Assembly (NCBI RefSeq): GCF_002355635.1
Contig: NZ_AP017558.1
Location: 1,178,001-1,242,000 of the forward strand
Source: Halopenitus persicus
GTDB taxonomy: Archaea; Halobacteriota; Halobacteria; Halobacteriales; Haloferacaceae
Length of the DNA: 64,000 nt
Direction of reading: 5' to 3'
The notes under the pieces were generated by a model. It was not told the origin of the DNA, did not search any database, and saw nothing but the letters and a program-made list of their open reading frames with translations. Shown here piece after piece: positions 1 to 10,459 of the stretch. Position 1 is the stretch's first letter. Every line of letters begins with the position of its first letter. Made by a program: the position numbers and the translations under genes.

Positions 1-1
1 G

Positions 2-490
2 GCGGAACGTGAACTTGAATCCGCCTTGGGCGATCAGCCTGTTAATTGGCTCAGGGAGAACTTCTTCCGGTATTATCACGTCGACGAGTACAAACCGCGA
101 GGCGAGCGGAGTCCCATCTATTGGCAACTTGAAAGTCCCAACGGCGGAATCAGTTGCTACGTTTACTACCACGGGATAGACTCGAACACACTTCCGAAGC
201 TTCGTGGTCAGTATCTCGATCCTCGTATAGGGGAACTCGAAAACGAACTGGAAACCCTAAACGCACAGACTAGCGGTGACGATCCAGACAAGGACCTTCT
301 AAAGAGGAAAGAGGAAGTTCAGAATGACCTGGACGATATCAGGGAGTTCCGAGATACCATCGACGAAATGATTGACGATGGTGTTACCGTTGATGTCGAG
401 AAGGGTATTTGGGAGAACATCAAGGAATGGGACCAGTATGAGGTCCTCGAAACTGGGCTCCCCAAATTAAAATCGAGCTACACAAGATGA
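2..490 (+). CDS. pglX: PglX, BREX adenine-specific DNA methyltransferase, C-terminal fragment
   Basis: The frame is open from the first bases of the window, so this is the end of a longer gene; the internal TTG at 26 is not a real start. The visible 160 or so residues match the tail of PglX: an RPIYW-like segment (SPIYWQLESP), then YVYYHG, a leucine-rich stretch with a LRGQYLD motif, a charged helix, and a closing DDGV-VDVEKG segment. PglX is the N6-adenine methyltransferase that marks host DNA in BREX phage defence. The methyltransferase motifs lie upstream, outside the window. PglZ and BrxL follow on the same strand, which supports the call. The exact PglX subtype cannot be judged from this fragment. 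Confidence 0.75.
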   Translation, partial: AERELESALGDQPVNWLRENFFRYYHVDEYKPRGERSPIYWQLESPNGGISCYVYYHGIDSNTLPKLRGQYLDPRIGELENELETLNAQTSGDDPDKDLLKRKEEVQNDLDDIREFRDTIDEMIDDGVTVDVEKGIWENIKEWDQYEVLETGLPKLKSSYTR

Positions 491-512
491 GTTTCCCCAT
501 GAATACAGAACA

Positions 513-1043
513 ATGACTGAACTCTTTCTAGCACCTGCGTCAAAACGTAATGATGTGTTTGATATCTTCCAAAGAACTGTTCTCGATGGAATTGGTCGAG
601 AAATATATTCCCAATACTCTGAGCAGGAGTGGGGAGATTCTGTTAATCTGTGGGGGCTTACCTCCTCAATGGAAACGACCTGGGGAAAAGTAAGTACGGG
701 AGATTGGATTCTTTTTTACACTGGTTCCGACCAGTATGAGTATGCTGCTAAAGTAAGTGATAAAGAGCAGAATCCAGATCTTGGCGATGTAATCCGTAAC
801 AACATATTGGGTGTGGATGACGATGAAAGCCGGGATTGGGACCTGTTGCTGGTCTTAGAAGACCCGGTTCCTGTGGCAATTTCTGGTCATGAGGTTTCAG
901 AATTGCTTGATTATGGGAACAACTTCCCCGTCCGGTTTATCCGAGTAACACAAAGCCGTAAGGAGGCTCTCCAGGAGGAATATATCTCCGTGGATGAATT
1001 CATTCAGAAAATAAGAACCGATGACGCAGAATCCGTTGCATAG
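513..1043 (+). CDS. EVE/PUA-like small protein inside the BREX operon
   Basis: A 176-residue protein 22 bp after pglX and 85 bp before pglZ, on the same strand. The pattern NLWGLTSS, then W-x-K-V-x-x-GDWILFYTG and a Y-x-Y-x-AKV strand is what EVE/PUA-like domains look like: a small beta barrel that in other proteins reads modified bases. A second half with DWDLLLVLEDP and FPVRFIRV fits the same fold family seen in restriction-type proteins. It is not one of the six standard BREX type 1 genes. The base composition is clearly more AT-rich than pglZ, which suggests separate acquisition. The role is inferred: recognition of modified DNA or an accessory restriction function. The domain call rests on motif resemblance only. 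Confidence 0.5.
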   Translation: MTELFLAPASKRNDVFDIFQRTVLDGIGREIYSQYSEQEWGDSVNLWGLTSSMETTWGKVSTGDWILFYTGSDQYEYAAKVSDKEQNPDLGDVIRNNILGVDDDESRDWDLLLVLEDPVPVAISGHEVSELLDYGNNFPVRFIRVTQSRKEALQEEYISVDEFIQKIRTDDAESVA

Positions 1044-1128
1044 CACGTCCTAATATCACCGTGGTTCGATTCAACCACTGGTTTGGTCCCCGAAACAACA
1101 ATCAATCCCCGATAAAAAGAGGAATACA

Positions 1129-3555
1129 ATGGGAGATCTCGCGGACAGCATTATCACGGAACTCCGGCAGAAGTTCGACCGACACCCAGTCTGGGTGTGG
1201 TACGACGCCCAGGAGAAGTACAAGGGCGTCCTCGACGAGGTCGAAGCTGCCCTCGAAGACGTCACGCTCGCACGTTACGACGGTAGCTACTTTGAGTTGA
1301 AGTGCCGCCTCCATGAGGAGGACCCGAACTACGAACAGAACTGGTTGTTCTATATCCCTGAATCACGGAACGACGCCGAATGGTTTCGGGATATCCATGC
1401 ACTCGGACGACAGTATCGCGTCGGCCAGGACATCGACGACACGCCTGTGACGCAGTTCCTCGTCGAGCACGACGAAGAGATCCCCGACGCGTACGAGGAC
1501 TGGGGACAGAACCGCGAGGTTCAGCGCCTTGCGTTCTTTTGCGTTCTTTTCGATACCGCTGGCCCGGCGACCGACGACTGGGTTCGAACCTACCTCTCGA
1601 ATCCGGAAGAGTACCGTGAGACAATCGAGGACAACGCGATGGCCGACGCGTGGGACGCACAGCTCCGCGAGGAGTACGGTGTCACTGCGGGACTCGACCC
1701 GAAAGAGCTAGCGACACAGCTCCTCTTCGGCGAGGTTGCCAGCCGAGCACCGACGTCCCGATACGACGAACTCGCGGCTGACGATACCCGTGCTGCTGCA
1801 GCGTTCTGCGACGAATGGCAGCAGTACGCCCCTGCCGAGTTCACGCGCTACGCACAGCGAATCGCGGAGGACTACGACCTTGCGAAGGCCGTCATCGACT
1901 CCGAACGGATTCACTGGGACGCGACGGCGTTCAAGGGCATCGACATGGGCCTCATTCGGCTCGTGATGCAACGACTCGCCGACGAGACCTACGCAGACCT
2001 CCCCGATATCGCGGCAGACCTCCAGCAGACAGTCACTGAGCGACAGGACAGCTTCTGGAGCAACGAGGACCTCGTCGATTGGTCAGTCCCAGTCCTGGCG
2101 GTCGAAACTCTCCAGCGTATTGGGACCATTGACGCCGACGAAGCAAAGACGCTCTCGTCGACAGAACTCGCCCAGAAGTACACGAGTGACGACGGGTGGT
2201 GGCAAGTCGATGCGGCGTATCGGCAGTACATCAACGCCACGCAGAAGGCCACGTTCCCCTATCCGAACGAAACCACGGTGAAACAGCGGGTCACCCAACA
2301 CTACATGTCCTTCCTCCGGGGGGTGAACCGCCCGCTTGCGAACATCCTGAGCGACGATCCGACGCTCGGGACACCGCAGACCTCCTTCTACGATGAGTTC
2401 GCGGATCTTGAGGACGGGACCGCGATCATCATCTGTGATGGGCTTCGCTACGAACTCGCCGAAGCAATCAAACAGAACCTCGGGCGACGAACCGACTTCG
2501 AGCAAGACTTGAGTGCAGTTAGCGCGGCGCTGCCTTCGATCACCGAGGTCGGGATGGCGGCACATCTTCCTGGGGAACTCGGTCTCTCACTCGAAGATGA
2601 TGACCTCGTTGTGACCAGCGGCGGTAAGGAGATGGCCGGAAAATCGGACCGCGTCGAACGACTCAGCGCCGCGGGCTTCGAAGTGGTGGATATGGACGAG
2701 GTGAGCAACATCTCGTTGGAGGACTTGACGGAGACCGACCCGGTCCCACGAGTCGTCTATTCCGGAACGATAGACAAACTCGGCGAGAGCCTCGACGACG
2801 ACGCGGCCTTCAGCCAGGTCGCTTCCCACGTCGACGATGTCGAACGGACGGTCCAGCGACTGAAGCAGGCCGGGTACACCCGGTTCGTCATCACGAGTGA
2901 CCACGGGTTCCTCTACACGGATCGGTTGTCCGACGACCTCAAAGTCGAATCACCCGACCTCGCTCCGGTCGTCAAACGACGGTTCGCAGCCGCCGACGGC
3001 GACGCTCCACTCGTCGATACGGACGAATTCATCGAAGTCGATTCCGATGCGCTGTCTGACCTCGGCATCAACGCCCCAGAACTCAAGCTGCTCTTCCCCC
3101 GGAGTGTCGCCTGCTTCAAGGCCCAGGGAGGGAACATGCAGTACTTCCACGGTGGGATTTCACTCCAAGAACTACTCGTTCCGTGTCTCACAGTGACCAC
3201 CGGCGAGATCGAAGAAAGCGCGTCGATCAGTTACGACGTCTCGATCCCAGACCCGATCACGAACTCGATAATCTCTGTCGAGATCGAAGCTAAGAGCGGA
3301 CAATTGGCGTTCGACCCAGCACCGATACTGGAGATCCGTGCGAACATCGACGACGAACCGGTTGCGGACCCTGTAACGATGGAAGTATCGCCGGGTACCA
3401 ATAGTGAACGTGTCCGGCTCAAACAGGGCGCAATCTCTGGAGAGAGTTCGGTTCAGTTCGAAATTATCGACACCGATACCCGAGAAACGATCACGCGGAC
3501 AACGGTGGAACTCGATCTTCTCTTCGGAGACGACGATATGGGGTTTGACGTCTGA
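1129..3555 (+). CDS. pglZ: PglZ, BREX type 1 alkaline-phosphatase-superfamily protein
   Basis: An 808-residue protein with the typical PglZ opening (a region around residues 15-30 with HPVWVWYDAQ, then FELKCRLHEE). The alkaline-phosphatase-like metal-site motifs are in place: IIICDGLRYE around residues 433-442 with Asp437, and ITSDHGFLY around 588-596 with Asp591 and His592. PglZ is essential for BREX activity; its phosphatase/nuclease-like fold is known, its substrate in defence is less clear. The length fits type A PglZ of BREX type 1. ATG at 1129 is the first start that keeps the conserved N-terminus. It lies between the EVE-like gene and brxL, giving the order pglX, insert, pglZ, brxL of a type 1 locus. 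Confidence 0.93.
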   Translation: MGDLADSIITELRQKFDRHPVWVWYDAQEKYKGVLDEVEAALEDVTLARYDGSYFELKCRLHEEDPNYEQNWLFYIPESRNDAEWFRDIHALGRQYRVGQDIDDTPVTQFLVEHDEEIPDAYEDWGQNREVQRLAFFCVLFDTAGPATDDWVRTYLSNPEEYRETIEDNAMADAWDAQLREEYGVTAGLDPKELATQLLFGEVASRAPTSRYDELAADDTRAAAAFCDEWQQYAPAEFTRYAQRIAEDYDLAKAVIDSERIHWDATAFKGIDMGLIRLVMQRLADETYADLPDIAADLQQTVTERQDSFWSNEDLVDWSVPVLAVETLQRIGTIDADEAKTLSSTELAQKYTSDDGWWQVDAAYRQYINATQKATFPYPNETTVKQRVTQHYMSFLRGVNRPLANILSDDPTLGTPQTSFYDEFADLEDGTAIIICDGLRYELAEAIKQNLGRRTDFEQDLSAVSAALPSITEVGMAAHLPGELGLSLEDDDLVVTSGGKEMAGKSDRVERLSAAGFEVVDMDEVSNISLEDLTETDPVPRVVYSGTIDKLGESLDDDAAFSQVASHVDDVERTVQRLKQAGYTRFVITSDHGFLYTDRLSDDLKVESPDLAPVVKRRFAAADGDAPLVDTDEFIEVDSDALSDLGINAPELKLLFPRSVACFKAQGGNMQYFHGGISLQELLVPCLTVTTGEIEESASISYDVSIPDPITNSIISVEIEAKSGQLAFDPAPILEIRANIDDEPVADPVTMEVSPGTNSERVRLKQGAISGESSVQFEIIDTDTRETITRTTVELDLLFGDDDMGFDV

Positions 3556-3680
3556 ACAGCAACGAATCCCAGCAATTGTGTGTCAGTGAACGGCCCAGAA
3601 TTGGATATCGGTTATTCGTATTGGTATTCCACTTAGCATGACCGACACCAATATGCCCCCGGCTCTGTTTCTCGTAGATA

Positions 3681-5708
3681 ATGACTACTGAGGACGTCGA
3701 TCAGAAAGCTCTCGACGTCTTTCCCGGACGCGTCGTCCGGAAGGATCTCGTTCAAGATATCAAATCGGGAGTGAACGTCCCCACCTATGTTCTCGAATAC
3801 CTCATCGGACAATACTGCGCCACTGACGATGAGGAATCGCTTGAGGAGGGACTCGAAAAAGTCAAACAGATTCTGTCGAAGCACTACGTTCGCCCCGACG
3901 AGGCCGAGTACGTCAAAAGCGAAGTGCGCGAGCGAGGGCGATACCGAGTCATCGACAAAGTAACCGTCAGACTCGACGAGCAGCAGGACGCCTACATTGG
4001 CTCCTTCGTCAACCTCGGACTCAATGACGTCGAGATCAACGAACATCTCGTCAGTAAGCACCCGAAGCTGTTGGGCGGCGGTGTCTGGGCCATCATTGAC
4101 CTGGAATACCTTCCAGACAACGCGAAAAGCCCCAAGAGCCTGTTCGGTATCGAATCGTTCAAACCGATACAGGTGTCGAACCTTGACCTCGAACAACTGA
4201 AAGACCGTCGACGAGAATTCACGCGCGACGAGTGGCTGAACCTTCTCCTCCAGAGTGTCGGGTATGACCCATCCGCGTTCAGCGACCGGGAGAAACTCCT
4301 CTTCCTGACTCGGTGTCTCCCTCTCGTCGAGTCCAACTACAACTACGTCGAGTTAGGACCCCGGGGAACGGGGAAGAGCTATCTCTACCGTGAAATCAGC
4401 CCCCACTCAATTCTCATCTCCGGTGGAAAAACCACCGTTGCGAAGCTCTTTCTGAACCTCAACACGGGACGCATCGGACTCGTCGGCCGCTGGGACGTTG
4501 TTGCGTTCGACGAGGTTGGTGGACTCCAGTTCAGCGACTCGGAAGCGGTCCAAATGCTGAAAGACTACATGGAGTCCGGAAGCTTCTCACGCGGAACTGA
4601 GGAACTCACAGCCCAGGCTTCGATGGTCTACGTTGGAAACATCGACTTGGATGTCGAAGGCGTCCTCAAGAGCTCTCACCTCTTCGAGCCGTTCCCGGAT
4701 GATATGCAGGACCTCGCCCTCATCGACCGCTTCCACTACTACCTCCCCGGCTGGGAAGTCCCGAAGATGCGCTCCGAGTTCTTCGGCGATCAGTTCGGAT
4801 TCATCGTGGATTACTTGGCCGAGTTCGTCCGCGAGCTCAGGAAAGAATCCTACGGCGATGCGATCAACGAGGAGTTCGCATTTGGAGACCACCTGAACCA
4901 ACGTGACGAAAGGGCCGTCCGGAAGACCGTATCTGGTCTGCTCAAATTACTCCATCCCCACGGTGAATACACGAAAGAAGAGCTCCGCGAATACCTCGAA
5001 TTCGCAATGGAGGGACGTCGCCGCGTCAAAGAACAGTTGAAGCGGATGGGTGGAATGGAGTATCGGGCCGTCGAGTTCTCGTATTTGGACTTAGACACGA
5101 AAGAGGAACTCTACGTTCCAGTTCCCGAGGAGGCCGATGAGGCGCTCATTCCGCCCGGGACACAGCAAGCAGGCACTGTCTACACTATCGGCGAAAGCGA
5201 GGGTCGTCACGCACCGTTCCGCATCGAAACCCAGACACTCCCCGGTTCTGGGAAGACGAACATCTCGGGGACGCCAGGGAAGAAGATGAAAGAGTCGTTC
5301 GAGACTGCGTGTGACTACCTTCAGGCCAATATGCGCGAGCTCCGTCGTGATGAAACCCTTGACGAGTACAACATCAACGTCCAAGTCCTCAATCCGTCTG
5401 ATGCAAACGAGGGTGGCGAGACTAGTGTCGGCTTGCTTGTGGGAATCGTCTCAGGCATTCTCGACCGACCTGTCCGTCCCCAAACTGTCATCTTGGGTGC
5501 TATGAGTTTGATGGGTGAACTGGTTGCAGTAAGCTCATTAGTTGACAAGTTACAATTGGCGGCAGATTCCGGCGCTAAGACTGTATTATTGCCCGCCAAA
5601 AACAAAGAGGATATGGCGAAGATTCCGGACGAGCTTCTTGATCAGCTTCAGCTTGTCTTCTACACAGATCCCCTTGACGCCGCGAGCAAAGCGATTCAGA
5701 TAGACTGA
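3681..5708 (+). CDS. brxL: BrxL, BREX Lon-like AAA+ protein
   Basis: A 675-residue protein with an AAA+ core and a C-terminal Lon-protease-like domain. The P-loop GPRGTGKS is at about residues 227-234 and a Walker B-like AFDEVGG follows about 50 residues later. The Lon-like domain has a serine in GETSVG (about residues 578-582) and a lysine in VDKLQLAA (about 623), the places of the Lon Ser-Lys dyad. BrxL closes BREX type 1 operons and assembles as a DNA-binding ring. It starts 125 bp after pglZ. Codon use turns AT-richer in the last 250 bp. BrxL is what points to type 1 rather than the halophilic type 5 BREX. Confidence 0.93.
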   Translation: MTTEDVDQKALDVFPGRVVRKDLVQDIKSGVNVPTYVLEYLIGQYCATDDEESLEEGLEKVKQILSKHYVRPDEAEYVKSEVRERGRYRVIDKVTVRLDEQQDAYIGSFVNLGLNDVEINEHLVSKHPKLLGGGVWAIIDLEYLPDNAKSPKSLFGIESFKPIQVSNLDLEQLKDRRREFTRDEWLNLLLQSVGYDPSAFSDREKLLFLTRCLPLVESNYNYVELGPRGTGKSYLYREISPHSILISGGKTTVAKLFLNLNTGRIGLVGRWDVVAFDEVGGLQFSDSEAVQMLKDYMESGSFSRGTEELTAQASMVYVGNIDLDVEGVLKSSHLFEPFPDDMQDLALIDRFHYYLPGWEVPKMRSEFFGDQFGFIVDYLAEFVRELRKESYGDAINEEFAFGDHLNQRDERAVRKTVSGLLKLLHPHGEYTKEELREYLEFAMEGRRRVKEQLKRMGGMEYRAVEFSYLDLDTKEELYVPVPEEADEALIPPGTQQAGTVYTIGESEGRHAPFRIETQTLPGSGKTNISGTPGKKMKESFETACDYLQANMRELRRDETLDEYNINVQVLNPSDANEGGETSVGLLVGIVSGILDRPVRPQTVILGAMSLMGELVAVSSLVDKLQLAADSGAKTVLLPAKNKEDMAKIPDELLDQLQLVFYTDPLDAASKAIQID

Positions 5709-8378
5709 ACGACTCAAAGGAAACTCTGATGCGGTAATCCGAAAAATAGTGATCTCGATTGAGTCCTTGGCCTCTCTTTCTATTTCTGAGAACTAATTAT
5801 GGTTTTCAAAGCTGTCAGCCTCGCCAAGAGTGAAGTGAGGCCGATATCTTGGTAGGAAGTGTTCGATGGATTCAACGCTTCTCACCGGCCCGACACACGC
5901 CCGATTGGAACAACGGGCATTTCAGCGGGCTGATGACCTCGCCTCCGATTCCCTGGGCAGTATTCTATACATAACGCGGAATGACGCTCGCCGGAGTACG
6001 GTTGAAGACAACTGGGCCGCATCGCACGCTCCACTCCGTCTTCGTGCCGAGACGCTCGATGCGGTCGTCCGTGAGTGGTACGAGCATCTCCACGGTCCGG
6101 TCCAACCCCTCTCCGGACAGCTGAATCGCCGACTTGCGGAGTACGCGCTTGACAGAACGACAGCCGAAACAGAAGGTGCCCTCGCCGGCGAACCGGCCTC
6201 AGCCGCCCTCGCGGATTCGTTTAGCAGCCGCTTCTCACTCTTCGACGACGCCGGCGTCGGGACCGCCGACGCACTGGCAGCAGAGTTCGAGGGGTCGCCC
6301 CTCGATGACCGGATAGCGACGGCCACCGTCGACGCCTACCGGCACTATCGGGCTCTCCACGCCGACTACGTCGACGAGTGGGTTTGTACTCGTGGAGAGA
6401 TGTTCGACGCCGTTGCGACGGCAGACCAGCAGCTCTCGACACTCTCACCGGGACTAGACGTCGTGATTCTCTCCGGGTATCACGAGTTCCGTCCCGTCGA
6501 ACGCCGCCTCATCGAACACCTCGCCGACGAGCTTCCGATGATCGCGCTCCTTCCGCTCCATCAGGGTGGTCGGAGCGGTGTCGACGCCGTCGCGACCGAT
6601 GCGCTCGACGTCTACGAATCCCTGGACTTCGAGACGGTCGCAGTCGAGCCCGCTGATGATGCCGGGAAGACGTTTGGAACGATTACTGAGCCCCTCTATC
6701 GACCGGACTCCGACACTGTCCCGGTTCCTGATGCGCTCCGATGGCGGGAACTCCCCACACCTGAACGGGAAATCCGCTTCGTCGCTCGCGAACTCCGAAC
6801 CGAACTGGCCAACGGATGCGATCCAGACGATCTCGCTGTCGTCATTCCGGGGACTGAGGCCTATTCGGGCTACGTTGAGGACACGTTCGATACGTTCGAC
6901 ATCCCGCACGTCACGACCGCCGCCTCACAGCTGAACCGGACGTTCGCCGGGAGCGTCGTCCACGACCTCCTGAACCTCGCCGAACCGGATCCACGCGCTG
7001 AGGACCTCACGTCGCTACTGGCGAATCCGCTGGTCGATGTCGTCAATGGCGACCAAGCCAACGCCATTACGGCAGCTGCCCGCCGGCGCGACACGGTTTC
7101 GGTCTCACCGCTCCTCGACGACGTCGACGACGAGGCGACTGCGCTGATCCAGGATCTGCTAGCTACGCTCGAGACGCTCCGAACGGGGGACGTTGAGGAC
7201 GCAACCGAGACGCTCCGCCGGCTGTTAGACGCCAAGTTCGATCTGGAAACAGCGACGAAAGACTACGCTAGCGGCGCCGAGCAAGCTGTCGAACAGCGAG
7301 CGTACGACCTCGTGGACGAGGTTCTCTCTTCGTTCGAGTCACTGTCGGCCGTCGATAGCGACCTCTCCCCGTTGGCACTGTTCACTCGTGCATTCGACGG
7401 TGTGCCGATTCGGGTTCCCCAACGCGCTGCCGGCGGCCACGTCGAAGTGATGGGGATGCTCGACGCTCGGATGCAGTCCTTCGAGAAGGTGTTCCTCGTA
7501 GGACTGACGAGCGAACACTTCCCGGTAACGCCGGAGCGGCCGGCCTTCTTCGAGGAGATGACCGACGCCCACCCACGGTTCGACACCGGTGACGAGCGAC
7601 TCCGGGGGCGCTATCTCTTCGCGACGCTGCTCGCGAACGTCGACGAACTCACGATCACCACACCAGAGACGGGCGGCGACGAGTCCGCCGTCGTCCGGTC
7701 GCCGGTCCTCGACGAACTCCAGCGCGTGACTGGCATCGACCCCGAAGACGGCGTCGACGACCGCGTAGGCTCCCGCGAAGACCTCCAGCGGCACGTCGCC
7801 GCAACAACCGACCGGCGTGCGGCAGTCAGCCGCGCCGGCGACCGAGGTGACCTCTCCCCCGAGCAGACCAAGCGCACGGATCGAGGACTCCACTGTGCGG
7901 ACAACAGGGGCACGGCTGGCCTCTCCGAACACGACGGCGTGTTAGATCCCGAGACAGTCGATGAGGTCTACCCCCCGTCCGAGCGGGAACCCTACAGCGC
8001 CAGTCGGATCGAACGATATGTCGAGTGCGGGTTCAAGTTCTACGCCGACAAGGTCCTCGGAATCGAGGACCCCGACGATGTCGAGGTAGTCCCCACGCCG
8101 CTCGAAACCGGATCGTACGTCCACGATGTCCTCGAACGGTTCTTCGCCGATCTACAGGACGGGGCCGAAGACGGTATTGACCTCACCGCGTTTGACCGGG
8201 ATGAATTGGCCGCCCATCTCCGCGATATTGCCGTCGATGAACTTCGAGACGCTGACTTCGAGTACGACGGTCTGTTCTACGAGCGGTGGAAGGCGGAACT
8301 GTTCGCAGGGCTTGCCGGCGATGGAAGTACTCCCTATGAGTCGGGGATCAAGCCCCACGATGCCCCCGAACGGGGATT

Positions 8379-8388
8379 GTTCGCAACC
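8379..8388. repeat. 10-bp target-site duplication, left copy
   Basis: GTTCGCAACC directly before the left inverted repeat; the same ten bases follow the right end. The intact pair indicates a simple and fairly recent transposition. Confidence 0.93.
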
Positions 8389-9791
8389 CATCCGTCTTTA
8401 GTTAAGCCTCACACCTCGGTTGTGTAGCGGTAGCGAGTGTCTCTTGTAAGATCGGTCGCTGCTTGTGGATTTTTTGAGCGTCTTCGATCAGCCGTTCGAG
8501 CAGCGGCGGTGGTGAGTAGCCGAGGTACTCACCGAGTTCGTGGAGGATGAGCTGGGCGTGCGACCGAAAGGTCGCCGCCCAGCGCTCTGTCGGAAAGACG
8601 AGCTCATCATCTGCCTGCTCAGTGACGAGATCCAACAGATCACGGCTTACCAGCAGCGAGAGCAACGCTGCGTACAGCAAGATCTCCACCACGTGTTCGT
8701 CACTCGTGTCGAACTCATCCAGTTCGTACTGCGTCTTCAGCTCGCGGAACAGCAACTCAACTTCCCACCGACAGCGGTAGATCTCTGCTAAATCTGCCGG
8801 AAAGAACTCTTTTCTCGCCAAATTCGTCATATACAGATGGTAGTCGTCGGCGTCCTCGTCGCGGACGCCGACGACGCGAAATTGCTTCGTATCCAGCGAT
8901 CGTGTCCCGTTGTACGGCCCTCGTTTGAACTCTACTTCGACCTCTACATCGATGTACTTCCGGTCGAGGTCGTCGAGAACAGCGCGGAGCTGCTTGCCCT
9001 CTAAGGGAATGGCGCGGCCGCGCCATTCCCGTAATTCTTCCGTAATCACCGGATTCGCGTTCTGCTTCAGCCGACTCACGAAGTAGCCGTCGTTCTCGTC
9101 GATCAGCGCAAACCGGCGGTACTTGAAATAGGCGAGATCGAACAACACGAGGCGGTTCTCAAGCCACGGCCCTGTTTTGAACAGGGTGCTGTCGTGCGTT
9201 TTTTCGTTAGCAGTGTCGAGCCGTTCAATCGTCTGCACCGTGGCATTGTGGAGCAGGTGGAGCTTCGCTCCAGCCTGCTCCTCGTGGCGGGCTTCGAACT
9301 GATCTGAGAGAAATTCGTGTAACCGCAACACCGTTCCATCAGCGATCATCACATCTCTAAATCGGTCGATATCAGCGTCAACAGCGTTAGGAACAGCGAC
9401 CTCGTCGAGACCGCGCTCGACGAGGTCGCGGAGGTACTCCGCAAGCGTCGGAGTCAACCGCTGATAGAACCCGCCCGGAGAAATCGTTTCATCGGCAGTA
9501 GCGTTGTAACAGCGTCTAAACCCGGCGAGTGTTCGGCTTTCGCCTGCGGCGAAGCCGAACACGAATGCCCAGACAAAGGCAGGAATCTGGAGTTTGCGGT
9601 CACGTTCGACCACGCCGAGTTCCTCGGCGTGCTCTTCAAGGAACTCAGAGGGAAACAGTGTAGTGAGCCGACGCATAATTTGAGACGAGGAGGCTTCGTT
9701 GTGCACACTCGATTCCTCCTCATTCCTTCCGAAAAGTAGTCCCGATAAGCCGCCGCTGCCACGCGGTTTCTCGCTTAACTAAAGACGGATG
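8389..9791 (-). mobile_element. IS4-family insertion sequence (ISH8-like), 1,403 bp
   Basis: The element is bounded by 19-bp perfect terminal inverted repeats that begin CATCCGTCTTTAGTTAAG and is flanked by a 10-bp direct repeat. It holds one transposase gene read leftward. Size, ends, duplication length and transposase motifs fit the ISH8 group of haloarchaeal IS4 elements; the exact name would need a database. It sits inside the AddB-like nuclease gene and splits it. The complete ends and uninterrupted transposase indicate it may still be mobile. Confidence 0.92.
8402..9706 (-). CDS. IS4-family DDE transposase
   Basis: A 434-residue transposase that catalyses cut-and-paste movement of the surrounding element. 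The DDE triad is visible: Asp123 in MIADGT, Asp190 in LVLFDLAYF, and Glu317 inside the IS4 signature Y-(2)-R-(3)-E-(6)-K (Tyr310, Arg313, Glu317, Lys324). The stop codon lies within the left inverted repeat. The start shown is GTG; ATG ten codons later (9676) is an alternative. No frameshift or internal stop, so the enzyme is probably active. Confidence 0.92.
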   Translation of the reverse strand: MHNEASSSQIMRRLTTLFPSEFLEEHAEELGVVERDRKLQIPAFVWAFVFGFAAGESRTLAGFRRCYNATADETISPGGFYQRLTPTLAEYLRDLVERGLDEVAVPNAVDADIDRFRDVMIADGTVLRLHEFLSDQFEARHEEQAGAKLHLLHNATVQTIERLDTANEKTHDSTLFKTGPWLENRLVLFDLAYFKYRRFALIDENDGYFVSRLKQNANPVITEELREWRGRAIPLEGKQLRAVLDDLDRKYIDVEVEVEFKRGPYNGTRSLDTKQFRVVGVRDEDADDYHLYMTNLARKEFFPADLAEIYRCRWEVELLFRELKTQYELDEFDTSDEHVVEILLYAALLSLLVSRDLLDLVTEQADDELVFPTERWAATFRSHAQLILHELGEYLGYSPPPLLERLIEDAQKIHKQRPILQETLATATQPRCEA

Positions 9792-9801
9792 GTTCGCAAC
9801 C
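9792..9801. repeat. 10-bp target-site duplication, right copy
   Basis: Second copy of GTTCGCAACC, directly after the right inverted repeat. The interrupted nuclease frame resumes at 9802. Confidence 0.93.
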
Positions 9802-10459
9802 TTCCTCGACAACGAACTCTCCCAGAATGGTGCGGTCCGACCGCACCTGTTCGAGGCGCCGTTCGGTGAAGGGCTCCCCGATTCGGATGCTGGTCCGTTT
9901 ACCGTCGAACGTCCGGACGGCTCGACTGTCGCGATTCGTGGGTACATCGACCGCGTCGACGTGAGCCGAGACGGCGACCAACCGACACTCACGCTCTACG
10001 ACTACAAGACTGGACGAGCGCCGTACATGACGAAGACGACCGGTGGCACGAAGTTCCAACTGCCCATCTATCTACTCGCTGCGGCGGACGTGGTCGACGG
10101 CGGTCTATTCGACGAGAGGTCGCTCTCGGCGACGTACTATCAGGTGCGACCCCCTAACGACCTGAAGGTTCCACGCGGTGTCGAATCAAAGTTCGATTCA
10201 GAGGTCGAACTCCGCCGGTTCTTGAACAACGTCGTCCCGGAGTGGTTGGGCCAAATCGACGAGGCGATCGGCAACGGACGGTTCCACACGACGCTTCTGT
10301 CCGCCCGCGGTGCGAACTGCCGGTACTGCGACTACCGGCGGGCCTGTGACGTTCGCCATCACCGCAAGCGGGAGTTCGTCGACGAGGTCCACGCGGACGA
10401 CGCCGCCTACGTTCCGCTCCGCGTTCGCGACGACGAGGATCTCGAGGCGGTGATGAGCG

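Noticed and set aside
5866-8427. The 853-codon frame taken as a complete gene
   Set aside because: Its last dozen codons are insertion-sequence bases; the true gene continues past the element.
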